From Dehalococcoidia bacterium (GTDB lineage Bacteria; Chloroflexota; Dehalococcoidia; GIF9; AB-539-J10), in NCBI GenBank assembly GCA_030627025.1, contig DAOUSX010000009.1:1-12508 (forward strand): DNA of 12,508 nucleotides, given 5' to 3'. Below the pieces are notes generated by a model. The model was not told where the DNA came from and did no database searches. It saw nothing but the letters and a program-made list of their open reading frames with translations. Numbering within the stretch: position 1 is the first letter of the stretch; every line of letters begins with the position of its first letter. A program made the translations under genes and the position numbers. Positions 1-7,016 of this stretch are shown in pieces.

Positions 1-72
1 CGCCTAAATCCGCTTCAAGCGCTGGGTGAAATCCTGATGCTCGCTCTTAGCGTTTGGGTGAATAAATTATAG
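1..72 (+). CDS. Possible C-terminal end of a gene entering from the left edge
   Basis: Frame 1 is open from the first base to a TAG at 70-72 and encodes 23 residues that end in a hydrophobic, helix-like run (ALGEILMLALSVWVNKL). The other two plus frames close within about 30 bases. The fragment is too short to identify. A 6-bp inverted repeat (CTCAAT at 104-109, ATTGAG at 115-120) follows but lacks a T-run, so I do not call a terminator. It could equally be a chance open frame. Confidence 0.25.
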   Translation, partial: RLNPLQALGEILMLALSVWVNKL

Positions 73-168
73 CGCCGACATTGCCAAAATTTACCTGATG
101 CAACTCAATACAAAATTGAGACATCTGCCCAAATCTTAATAGGATTTTAATATTCAGATGCTATTATT

Positions 169-194
169 ACATCATAATCAGCTGATAATAATAT
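169..194. promoter_or_regulatory. Imperfect palindrome upstream of the kinase remnant
   Basis: A 26-base palindrome is centred on ATCAGCTGAT (177-186). Ten of thirteen base pairs match, and the three mismatches fall every third position outward. Its outer bases read ACAT (169-172), with ATGT just beyond (193-196). It lies just upstream of the Shine-Dalgarno sequence at 201-209, where an operator or a leader hairpin would be expected. Function is inferred from position and symmetry only. Confidence 0.3.
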
Positions 195-237
195 GTAGAA
201 AGGAGGTGAGATAAAAATATGGCGAGGCAGGAAGGTT

Positions 238-768
238 ATGGTTATTGCACTGGCTGCCATATTACTGGTCGGGAGCTCAGTGGGGGTAGTCCTTGCTGCT
301 GACAATGGGGATGGGGCCGGGAGCCTGCCTGAGGCTCAACATTGGGCGTTGCTAGACAGGGTCTGCGAAATCTATGAAGAGAACACGGGCACCACCGTTG
401 ACCTACCTGATAGACTCCCGGCGGTGAATATTGACTCGCGCCGGATTAGCCAGGTGCTGCGAAATCTTCTGGAAAATGCGCTAGCTCACACGGCTGAAGG
501 AGATGCCATCACCGTAACTGCCGCACAGCAGGGCAACTGGGTAGAGGTAAGCGTTGTAGACACAGGTGAAGGTATTCCTGCTGAGGGCCTACCCAATATC
601 TTTGAACGCTTTTACCGCGTGGATAAATCCCGTGCCAGAACTACTGGTGGCAGCGGTCTCGGTCTCACCATAGCCAAACGACTGGTGGAGGCTCATGGCG
701 GTACGATTCAAGCCCACAGTGAACAGGGAAAGGGAAGTCGTTTTTCCTTTACCGTTCCGATAAAGTGA
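238..768 (+). CDS. Chimeric remnant: signal peptide joined to a sensor histidine kinase ATPase domain
   Basis: The 176-residue product has a HATPase_c domain from about residue 60 to the end. It shows the N box (N76 and N80 in [10 protein letters not shown]), the G1 box (DTGEGIP, 108-114), the F box (FERFYRVD, 122-129) and the G2 box (GGSGLGL, 137-143). Such domains bind ATP and phosphorylate a histidine in the adjoining dimerisation domain. Here the sensor domain and histidine-bearing DHp domain are absent. Residues 1-21 instead form a signal peptide ending in VLAAD, fused to kinase sequence near residues 28-35. A strong AGGAGGTGA at 201-209 is correctly spaced for an ATG at 219, not for 238. 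From 219, removing one base near 228 would read MARRKV straight into this frame. I infer a deletion fusion plus a frameshift, so it is probably a pseudogene. It cannot autophosphorylate on its own histidine. Confidence 0.7.
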   Translation: MVIALAAILLVGSSVGVVLAADNGDGAGSLPEAQHWALLDRVCEIYEENTGTTVDLPDRLPAVNIDSRRISQVLRNLLENALAHTAEGDAITVTAAQQGNWVEVSVVDTGEGIPAEGLPNIFERFYRVDKSRARTTGGSGLGLTIAKRLVEAHGGTIQAHSEQGKGSRFSFTVPIK

Positions 769-847
769 AATTATTGAATTTGTTAGACAGTTTCTCTCCA
801 TTTTTTTGATAAATTACCCGAAACCGTTTGAATACGTAAAAGAATAC

Positions 848-876
848 TTGACAACAGAACTATTATCATTTATACT
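848..876 (+). promoter_or_regulatory. Consensus sigma70-type promoter of the padR gene
   Basis: A perfect TTGACA (848-853) and TATACT (871-876) are separated by exactly 17 bases. The predicted transcription start near 883 gives a leader of about 38 bases to the PadR start at 921. It is the best promoter match in the window. Confidence 0.75.
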
Positions 877-908
877 GTTATAGATTATATTAGAATAGAC
901 GATAATAG
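860..908. repeat. 8-bp inverted repeat flanking the padR transcription start
   Basis: CTATTATC at 860-867, inside the promoter spacer, is the exact reverse complement of GATAATAG at 901-908, next to the ribosome-binding site. The half-site centres are about 41 bases apart, roughly four helical turns. That would suit a dimeric repressor contacting both sites, so autoregulation by PadR is a reasonable inference. AT-rich 8-mers can also match by chance. Confidence 0.35.
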
Positions 909-920
909 GGGGTAATTAAC

Positions 921-1508
921 ATGGCTAAGAATGAAATGGTTGCCCTGGGTTTGATTTATTCTGAACCGTGCCACACATATGCCTTGGATGGACTCATACA
1001 TGCCATGGGATTGGAGCAATGGGCCAATATCGCTAAAGCATCTATCTACAATACATTAAGGCGGTTAGAGTCTGAGGGATGCGTAACAGTCACCACCGAA
1101 AAGGTCGGCAATATGCCAGAGCGCAAAGTATATGCGATCGCCGAAAAAGGCAAACAGCGGCTTCTAGAGGAACTTAGGGAAAACATGCTGCTTCCCGGAA
1201 CCAGTGACAATATCTTCGCTCTGGCAATGTGTTTTAATTTTGGGATGTCTGCTGATGAGGCTATTGAAATTTTAGAGAAGCGTATTGAAAATCTAAACAA
1301 TGAGATTGAGAAGCTTAAGATGGTTTACGAGGAGGTAAAAAAGTACAAGGTTTATAACTCTATGATCCTTATTAATGCTGGGCTGAAGCATATTGAACTT
1401 GAAATCGAAACCGTTAAAGAGTTTATGAAACTTTTTAGAGAAGTTCCGGATTATTTCAATGAAAATTTATCCGAGATGTATCGGTGGATGGTAAAGAAGG
1501 GTGGTTAG
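921..1508 (+). CDS. PadR-family transcriptional regulator
   Basis: The 195-residue protein has an N-terminal PadR winged-helix domain (about residues 5-85). It includes the recognition-helix region ASIYNTLRRLESEG and a wing that ends in ERKVYAIAEKGKQRL. A long, charged, largely helical C-terminal region (about 115-190) matches the Vir_act_alpha_C dimerisation domain of this family. PadR proteins are usually repressors that release DNA when they bind phenolics, drugs or other ligands, and they often control a neighbouring efflux system. The start is supported by AGGGGG at 907-912 and the consensus promoter upstream. Only a 25-codon ORF follows before the convergent pyruvate kinase gene, so no target gene is apparent on this strand. 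The ligand cannot be predicted. Confidence 0.9.
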   Translation: MAKNEMVALGLIYSEPCHTYALDGLIHAMGLEQWANIAKASIYNTLRRLESEGCVTVTTEKVGNMPERKVYAIAEKGKQRLLEELRENMLLPGTSDNIFALAMCFNFGMSADEAIEILEKRIENLNNEIEKLKMVYEEVKKYKVYNSMILINAGLKHIELEIETVKEFMKLFREVPDYFNENLSEMYRWMVKKGG

Positions 1509-1544
1509 AAGAGATTAGAAATTAAATTATGGCTAAAAGAGAAC

Positions 1545-1565
1545 AAATATGCTTGAGCATGTTTT
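1545..1565 (+). terminator. Possible weak terminator after padR
   Basis: AAATATGC (1545-1552) pairs with GCATGTTT (1557-1564), with one G-T wobble, around the tetraloop TTGA. A short T-run follows. The stem has little G+C, so termination would be weak. A 25-codon ORF starting at 1549 overlaps it; the two readings compete. Confidence 0.3.
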
Positions 1566-1655
1566 AAAAGTAGAAGGTCTTAGATGGACTAGTGTCTATC
1601 GAGAGGAACTGCAAATAATACCTTAATATTGGAAGAATAAATTATAGCTTTTGAA

Positions 1656-1674
1656 AAAAGGGATTTAACCTTTT
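1656..1674 (-). terminator. Possible terminator at the end of the pyruvate kinase gene
   Basis: On the minus strand AAAAGG and CCTTTT form a 6-bp stem around a 7-base loop and run into a T6 tract. The hairpin overlaps the TAA stop at 1673-1675. The stem is short and AT-rich, so confidence is modest. Confidence 0.35.
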
Positions 1675-3091
1675 ACTCAACCCGATGAACCTTGACAAGG
1701 TTAGTGCTACCCGGTATTCCCGTTGGAATGCCAGCAGTGATAACCACGAGCTCACCCTTTCTGGCAATCCCGGTTTCCAGCGCTAATTGTGCACCTCTTT
1801 GAAACATAGCATCTGCATTCCCAGGCCTGTCGACAACATAGGGTTCGATACCCCAGCTAAGGGCAAGCTTCCTGGCCACATCAGGGTTGTGGGTAATGGC
1901 CAGGATGGGCGTTTTGGGGCGATATTTAGACACCCGCAGTGCCGTGCTTCCCGAACTTGTGTAAGCTACGATACATGCTGCCCCGATCTGCTGGGCTATA
2001 TGACATGCTCCACAACTTATAGCATCGTCCGTTTGCGGTACAACCTGCTCGCTCTTCTCCAGTAACATACGTTCATACGGCAGTGTTTTCTCAGTTTCAA
2101 CAGCAATATTTGCCATCATCCTGGCAGTTTCTACAGGATATCTGCCGGCGGCTGTTTCATCTGACAGCATGACTGCGTCTACACCGTCAAAGATAGCGTT
2201 AGCGACATCGCTCACCTCAGCCCGAGTAGGTCGCACCATGCCTACCATCGATTCCAGCATCTGAGTGGCTACGATCACAGGCTTACCAACCTGATTGCAT
2301 TTACGTATGATCTCCTTCTGTACTATCGGCACTTTTTTCAAAGGTATCTCTACCCCGAGGTCACCGCGGGCTACCATTATGCCATCGGCTTCAGCGATAA
2401 TCCTATCGATGTCACTCACTCCTTCATATTTCTCAATTTTGGCGATAAGCGGAATACTGGCTCCCTTTTCACATAGGAACTGTCTTGCTCTGAGTATATC
2501 GGCTGCTGAACGAACGAAGGAAATGCCGATGAAATCCACGCCTTGCTCTAATCCAAAGGCGAGGAGCTTCAGGTCCCGGCTGGTAATAGAAGGTACATTG
2601 AGCTTAACTCCCGGTACATTTATGCCCCTATTCGCGGTGAGCACTCCGCCAACAACTACTTTACATCTCACTTCACTATCCATGGTAGATATCGCCTTTA
2701 CCTGGATAGCTCCTTCATTTAGAAAGATGGTGTTACCGACCTTAATATCATTGAGAACTTGTGGTAAGCTTACCGATATTTTCTGTTCATCGCCTGAGAC
2801 TTTCTCCCCGGTAAGAGAAAAGTGGTCGCCCTCCTTCAGATACACCTCCTCTTTCCCTAGTGGACCTGTCCGCAGCTTTATGCCAGGCAGGTCCAGTAGA
2901 ATAGCCACCGGCACATCCAGTTTAGCCGAAACGCCGCGGATAGTTCTGATGACCTCACTATGCTCTTCTTCAGTGCCATACGAGGCATTGATGCGGGCCA
3001 CGTTCATGCCAGCCCGGACCAGCCTTTGTATCATGTTGCCCGACCTGCTCGCCGGGCCGATTGTGCAGATTACCTTAGTTTTTCTGAGCAT
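1673..3091 (-). CDS. pyk: Pyruvate kinase (predicted K+-independent type)
   Basis: This enzyme transfers phosphate from phosphoenolpyruvate to ADP in the last step of glycolysis. The 472-residue length is normal for a form without the extra C-terminal PEP-utiliser domain. Visible motifs are CTIGPAS (9-15), the R33-N35-S37 nucleotide and cation site, catalytic K218 and metal ligand E220 in IAKIEKYEG, metal ligand D244 in VARGDLGVEIP, T276 in ATQMLESM, and PTRAEVSDVANA. The usual DTKGPEIRTG reads DLPGIKLRTG here (67-76). Lysine (K72) therefore sits where K+-dependent enzymes have glutamate (Glu117 of rabbit muscle enzyme), with leucine in place of Thr113. The glutamate-to-lysine change is the known mark of K+-independent enzymes. 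The gene starts 9 bases after the LUD stop, and its ribosome-binding site (AAAGG) overlaps that stop, so the two are co-translated. The usual RxNFSHG loop reads RINASYG. Confidence 0.95.
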   Translation of the reverse strand: MLRKTKVICTIGPASRSGNMIQRLVRAGMNVARINASYGTEEEHSEVIRTIRGVSAKLDVPVAILLDLPGIKLRTGPLGKEEVYLKEGDHFSLTGEKVSGDEQKISVSLPQVLNDIKVGNTIFLNEGAIQVKAISTMDSEVRCKVVVGGVLTANRGINVPGVKLNVPSITSRDLKLLAFGLEQGVDFIGISFVRSAADILRARQFLCEKGASIPLIAKIEKYEGVSDIDRIIAEADGIMVARGDLGVEIPLKKVPIVQKEIIRKCNQVGKPVIVATQMLESMVGMVRPTRAEVSDVANAIFDGVDAVMLSDETAAGRYPVETARMMANIAVETEKTLPYERMLLEKSEQVVPQTDDAISCGACHIAQQIGAACIVAYTSSGSTALRVSKYRPKTPILAITHNPDVARKLALSWGIEPYVVDRPGNADAMFQRGAQLALETGIARKGELVVITAGIPTGIPGSTNLVKVHRVE

Positions 3092-3100
3092 TCTGTACCT

Positions 3101-3751
3101 TTATAATCCTAAGTCTTCTCCAACGATTATCACCGTTATTCTATCCTTCTGGTACTGGTGCTCGATGGTAACAACAGCATTACAGAATCTCAGCGGGCTC
3201 CGGCAATCAAGGCATTTACCCGTCTCACCGCAGGGAAGAGGAAGACCTAGCCGTCTTGCATGAATGGGTGCCACATAATTCTTGATTCTCTGCCTCGCTG
3301 CTTCCGTATCGGGAACAATTTTATTTATTCCGGCGACAACGATTACTTTAGGAGGACCAAAGATTAAGGCCGCCACCCGGTTGCCGATGCCATCAATGTT
3401 AACCAGTTTGCCATCCATGGTGACAGCATTAGTACTCATCAGAAAAACATCAACTAACAAGCTTTCCTTCCGCAGGTCATCCTTTTCCTCTGGAGTGAGC
3501 TGCGGTTTATGACGGTCAATCAAATGGTAATTTCCAGCACGCAGCACATCTTTAACCCCGATCTGGTCTAAAGATAGCGAGCCTCCATAACCTACTTTAC
3601 TTCCCACAGGAATCAAGCTGAGCACCCTCTCCCTGGCTTCTTCCCCCGTTTTGACATACAAGGCTGTCATATTATTCTTCTCCAGGGAGTCGATCACCTT
3701 CTGGGCCAGCGTTTCTTTATACCACTCTTTAATTTCAATTACGTTATCCAT
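3101..3751 (-). CDS. LUD-domain (DUF162) lactate utilisation protein
   Basis: The 216-residue protein matches the stand-alone LUD family. It has GYGGS (54-58), the core TNAVTMDGKLVNIDGIGNRVA (108-128) and the C-terminal cysteine cluster C175-x5-C181-x2-C184-x6-C191, within a PCGETGKCLDC..SPLRFCN context. Relatives of LutC take part in oxidation of L-lactate to pyruvate with the iron-sulphur proteins LutA and LutB, neither of which is in the window. The biochemical role of this short single-gene branch is not settled. The cysteine cluster could bind a metal or Fe-S centre, which is inference. It sits directly upstream of pyruvate kinase in an operon, placing it near pyruvate metabolism. Its ATG lies inside the end of a possible small upstream ORF with a 13-base overlap, suggesting translational coupling. 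Confidence 0.88.
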   Translation of the reverse strand: MDNVIEIKEWYKETLAQKVIDSLEKNNMTALYVKTGEEARERVLSLIPVGSKVGYGGSLSLDQIGVKDVLRAGNYHLIDRHKPQLTPEEKDDLRKESLLVDVFLMSTNAVTMDGKLVNIDGIGNRVAALIFGPPKVIVVAGINKIVPDTEAARQRIKNYVAPIHARRLGLPLPCGETGKCLDCRSPLRFCNAVVTIEHQYQKDRITVIIVGEDLGL

Positions 3752-3906
3752 TTTTCAGCCTGACCTCTCTTTACCCACTCAAATATCGCTGTCGTGACTC
3801 GAGGAATACCTCCACACCCGGGGAAACCCCGAGCTTTATCCGCCAGTGTCAGATTCCCGGCATAATGTATAATAACCAAATCCCACTCCTCAATCCAGTA
3901 TATCAC
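3739..3906 (-). CDS. Possible 55-residue protein overlapping the LUD gene start
   Basis: A minus-strand ORF begins with GTG at 3906-3904, preceded by GGAGG with a 6-base gap, and ends with TAA at 3739-3741, thirteen bases inside the LUD gene. The product looks protein-like, not random: it begins MIYWIEEWDLV, contains HYAGNLTLADKARGFPG, and ends in GIPRVTTAIFEWVKRGQ and a short tail. Good ribosome-binding sequence, overlap with a real gene in the same direction and balanced composition support translation. I do not recognise the family. It may be a genuine small protein, the tail of a truncated longer gene, or a leader that couples translation to LUD. The GTG is the only usual start codon after the in-frame TAG at 3919-3921. 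Confidence 0.42.
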   Translation of the reverse strand: MIYWIEEWDLVIIHYAGNLTLADKARGFPGCGGIPRVTTAIFEWVKRGQAEKWIT

Positions 3907-4261
3907 TGTCGTCCTCCACTAGCTTAATTGGTGCTCATTGTGTCCAGAATAATCCCCGCGAGCAAGGATAAGGAATGAACGCCATAGCTATGAGCGCCTG
4001 TCCCCCGAGGATAGTGCGCACGCCGTTTCTGCTACCTAGGTGATTGACACCGCAAAGCGAGGTATGCCAATATGCATATAAAGGGGAAAGCTAAGTGAAA
4101 TGGCTAAATTGAGTGTCTACTCAGGAGATCGGATAAGCCCACGGGGGAATTTGGAACGAACTCCCTAGCAAGTCATAGAAGAAACGCAACATACCTTCGA
4201 TGTTCTTCTGGCTGTTGTGATAAGTAAAACACGCCTTTAGCGAGATGAAGGAGGCAGACTG
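3907..4261. other. Intergenic region between divergent LUD and MFS genes
   Basis: No intact gene is visible in these 355 bases. On the minus strand 3924-4031 is an open frame of 36 codons with no usable start; its residues (GTGAHSYGVHSLSLLAGIILD) look coding-like and may be a gene remnant. On the plus strand TTGACA at 4044-4049 is a perfect -35 element for the MFS gene, but the best -10 (CAATAT, 4068-4073) is 18 bases away and weak. A TGAGT-GTCT-ACTCA hairpin lies in the following leader. Confidence 0.4.
4044..4073 (+). promoter_or_regulatory. Possible promoter of the broken MFS gene
   Basis: A perfect TTGACA (4044-4049) is followed after 18 bases by CAATAT (4068-4073). The leader to the start codon at 4262 would be about 180 bases. 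The -10 is poor, so this is tentative. Confidence 0.28.
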
Positions 4262-5504
4262 ATGAGCAAAGATGTGAATAGGTGGGTGGTATTAGGGTTG
4301 TGCTTTCTAGCAACTTATGTGACCTTTATAGGATTTGCTGGTACGGCTGCGTTAATCCCCCTTATGTTAGAAGATTTCCACATTGGTATTGGCGAAGCGG
4401 TATTATTTATGGCAATTCCGCTTTTCCTCTGTGGTGTCTACTCTATTTTCACGGGCCGCCTTGGTGACCACATAGGACCCGAAAAGCTGTTGTGATCGGG
4501 TTGCTTGTAATGGGCGTTTTCGGTGGCTTAAGGGGTGTCTCCGCTAGCCCAGCAATGTTTTTAATCCTTGTTTCAGTTGCTGCCTTTGGAATAGGGGCTG
4601 TATGGGCTAGTGTACCTAAGCTTCTCGGGACATACTTTCCTCCCAAGCAATATGCTACATCAGTTGCAGTTGGACAGGTTGTCCCTTACGACGCGGGCAA
4701 TTTTACAGGTTTAGCCTTTGCCATCCCCTTGGGAGCAGCTTTGGTAGCTTTGTCGAGTTCCCTCTTCGGAGGAATATGGCAGGGCTCTTTCATGTTTGTT
4801 GGACTACTATCTATTTTAGTGGCGATTATCTGGCTGATAGTAATTCCAGAGCGAAAGGGGGGTGAGGTTTCAATTCCTAACGAGCGGAGGATAGGCTTTT
4901 GGGCACTTTATCGCGATGTTTTTAGGGTCAGGCAACTATGGGTTTTGACCGCGGCTGTGTTTTGCTATATGGGGGTATATATGCGTTTGTTGGTTTAATG
5001 CCTACTGTATTAACCCAGTTTAAAGGCATAGATGCAGCAACAGCTGGATTTGTCGTTGCTGTTGAGTGCATAGTGGCTTTACTTTTTGAATTCATAGGAG
5101 GTATTGTGTCTGATAAGGTAGGTCTTCGAAAGCCTTTCTTAATCGGTTTAATTGCCGCATCGATTGTGGTGTGTCTGGTAGCCACGCGGCTACTGGTTGG
5201 AATAACCTCGGCGTGGGTTATTATGGCTGTGGCAGGCATTGGTTTTGGTTTCCCCCTTCCCTTAATCTTCGCTATGCCTTTAGAGATGGAAGGAATTGGC
5301 GTAGGGAGAGCAGCGACGGCCGAGGGCACACTAATATGTGCATCGATGATAGGCGGTGGCGTTGCCATGGGTATCGGCGGGGTAATCCTCGACACGGGTG
5401 CTCTTGCGGGATACTTCGTTTTCCTAGCCGCAATGTTTGCAGTAGCGACTATTTTAGCTACGAGGCTTAAGGAGACGGGATGGAGGGTGAAAACGAAAGA
5501 ATGA
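4262..5504 (+). pseudogene. MFS transporter gene broken by two single-base frameshifts
   Basis: Three overlapping frames together encode one major facilitator carrier of about 414 residues, the usual length for 12 membrane helices. The first part (4262-4495) ends at the loop between helices 2 and 3, in motif A (GRLGDHIGPEKLL). Restoring one base near 4492 continues it as VIGLLVMGVFGG. The second part runs to 4998. Restoring one G in the G5 run at 4971-4975 reads through as MGGIYAFVGLMPTVLTQF into the last part, which ends at 5504. The start has a good AAGGAGG seven bases upstream. The N-terminal pattern recalls anion or small-organic-acid carriers, but the substrate is unknown. Both lesions are one-base losses in an otherwise well-kept gene. 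That means a recent pseudogene or sequencing error; the homopolymer site makes error or slippage plausible. Confidence 0.85.
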
Positions 5505-5557
5505 TACCTAAATAGAAAGACGATGGAAGCTCCTCCCTTCGAGGGTTTAAGCAAAAA

Positions 5558-5713
5558 ATGAAAGTGGATGAAGATGAAACTATACCTGAGGAAGGATGGA
5601 CTGAGCTAAGGGCGCCACTGAGAGCAAGTGGCGAAGCACTAAAGAACATTAACAGGCAATATCACTTAATGCTGACAGTTTGTTTGTTTCTTATCCGCGC
5701 GACTGCTTTATAA
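5558..5713 (+). CDS. Possible 51-residue small protein downstream of the MFS gene
   Basis: An ATG at 5558 opens 51 codons to a TAA at 5711-5713. The product has an acidic N-terminus (MKVDEDETIPEEGW) and a hydrophobic C-terminal stretch (MLTVCLFLI). A 12-codon ORF starting at ATG 5523 (MEAPPFEGLSKK) ends in TGA at 5559-5561, overlapping this start just after an A6 run. Shifting frame within the A6 run would fuse them into a protein of about 63 residues. No strong ribosome-binding site is seen for either start. I do not recognise it; it may be a small gene with a frameshift, or noise. Confidence 0.22.
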   Translation: MKVDEDETIPEEGWTELRAPLRASGEALKNINRQYHLMLTVCLFLIRATAL

Positions 5714-5793
5714 TCTCCTCAATACGCTTTATCACTGCCAACGCAATTCATTCTACCCCCTTGAAGATTCTTCCAAAAGCAACCAGAGAGGTA

Positions 5794-6972
5794 TTATGAT
5801 GACATGACAGTCTCCTCAGTTTCCCATACCGGTATATCCCTGGTTAGTTCCTGCAAAAATATCTTCGGGTCAACAATGCTCTCGGGGGCAAATACGCCTG
5901 TTCCTTTAATCTGTCCCCGGGTGAACATTAAAACTCCCAGCACCGCAGGCAACATGGTAATTAAATCTGCAGCAGCACCACAACCATAAACATATCGGAT
6001 AGGTTTACCCTGCCTCTCCCCCTTAACCTCAGTCCTGAGCGCTAGCCCGGTGAGGCCAAAATCTCCATACTGCCCCACCTCGCTTATTATAGCCTCTAGC
6101 TCTTCTGGAGCAGCTAACTCAGGTATCTTTAAAACTAAGCTGGTCAGAATACTTCTAGCAGACATTGAAATCCCGCCTATGGTAACCTCTTTGAGGCTGG
6201 TAAAACCAGCCCTGGCAAGGTATCTTGCGGTCTCAGCAAACATATCAGGCCAGATGCCGCCTTTATTGCATACCGTCTTCACCCCTTTTATGTATCTCGG
6301 GATGGTTATCGGCTCAGGATGCCCCACATGACACACCTCGAACCTGCCTATAGGAGGAACAAATTCAACTATTTCTGGCTCCGAATTTGCCTCAATCTCC
6401 ACCCATTTGCTATCACGGTAAGTTAACACCTTTCCGGTAATAGCATGGAAATAATGGTCGACAATTGCCGGCCCCTCCGTGGGATCCACTCCAGTCTGTG
6501 CCCAGGCTGTGTGAATTTCATCCACTCTATCCATCTTGTTAGCACCATACCTGGCCATTACATTCATTATCCCTGGCGAGGCTCCCAAACCTATTATAAT
6601 GGCAACACCTGCCTGCTTAGCTTCGTCATCAAGATTGAGGCAGCTTTGCGTGGCATCCCAGTCATCGCATATATCTACCAGGTTTGTTCTTGCCTCTATG
6701 GCAGCTTTCACCACCTTCTCACCAAAGACATGGAATGGTCCAACTGTGTTCAATACAATATCGGCATCCTTCATCACATCAACAAGGTTTTTATGTTCAC
6801 TGGCATCCACTGCCTTCTCCGATGTTTTACCACCCACTTCACCAGCAAGCTTGCTTGCTGCCTCAACATTTTTGTCGGCGATGACCACCTCGACATCAGG
6901 TACTCTCTTTGTTAACTCACGAACTCCGCAAGCTCCGATATGCCCTGCTCCTCCCAATGCTATCACCTTCAT
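5794..6972 (-). CDS. Saccharopine dehydrogenase-like NAD(P)-dependent oxidoreductase
   Basis: The 392-residue soluble protein opens with a Rossmann nucleotide-binding loop (GGAGHIG, 7-13). D33 lies at the end of the second strand (VVIADKN), which favours NAD over NADP. Family landmarks follow: NTVGPF (75-80), VDICDD (99-104) and GLGASPG (128-134). The C-terminal half carries the alpha/beta substrate domain. Members act on saccharopine, carboxynorspermidine or other amino-acid-type compounds, and many have unknown substrates; none can be assigned here. The start is set by a near-perfect AAGGAGGTGA at 6976-6985. It follows the carbon-nitrogen hydrolase gene by 44 bases on the same strand, so the two are probably one transcript. 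A lysine-pathway role is not supported by any other gene in the window. Confidence 0.85.
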   Translation of the reverse strand: MKVIALGGAGHIGACGVRELTKRVPDVEVVIADKNVEAASKLAGEVGGKTSEKAVDASEHKNLVDVMKDADIVLNTVGPFHVFGEKVVKAAIEARTNLVDICDDWDATQSCLNLDDEAKQAGVAIIIGLGASPGIMNVMARYGANKMDRVDEIHTAWAQTGVDPTEGPAIVDHYFHAITGKVLTYRDSKWVEIEANSEPEIVEFVPPIGRFEVCHVGHPEPITIPRYIKGVKTVCNKGGIWPDMFAETARYLARAGFTSLKEVTIGGISMSARSILTSLVLKIPELAAPEELEAIISEVGQYGDFGLTGLALRTEVKGERQGKPIRYVYGCGAAADLITMLPAVLGVLMFTRGQIKGTGVFAPESIVDPKIFLQELTRDIPVWETEETVMSS

Positions 6973-7016
6973 TTTTCACCTCCTTTTGCGTTCTAAATTC
7001 TATGTGCAATTATAAA

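Noticed and set aside
219..302. A 27-codon ORF from the well-placed ATG at 219, with a YCTGCH cysteine motif.
   Set aside because: It is better explained as the out-of-frame reading left by a single-base insertion in the leader of the chimeric kinase ORF.
2295..3263. 322-residue plus-strand ORF opposite pyruvate kinase and LUD.
   Set aside because: It is an antisense shadow: the minus strand carries two clear enzyme-family genes over the same bases.
3819..3831. CGGGGAAACCCCG hairpin as a regulatory leader element.
   Set aside because: It falls within the small ORF and has no T-run or recognised riboswitch context; the stem is only 5 bp.
3866..3893. Minus-strand TTGAGG-16-TATACA as a promoter for the LUD operon.
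   Set aside because: It lies inside the likely small ORF at 3739-3906, the match is mediocre, and a start codon with a good ribosome-binding site lies upstream of it.
4013..4200. GTGCG followed by a GAAAGCTAAGTGAAATGGC-like stretch, suggesting the 5' part of a group II intron.
   Set aside because: No domain V hairpin, no reverse transcriptase ORF and no 3' boundary are present, so the likeness is not enough.
5763..5774. GAAGATTCTTC inverted repeat as a terminator for the dehydrogenase-like gene.
   Set aside because: The 5-bp arms leave a one-base loop, which cannot fold, and there is no T-run.
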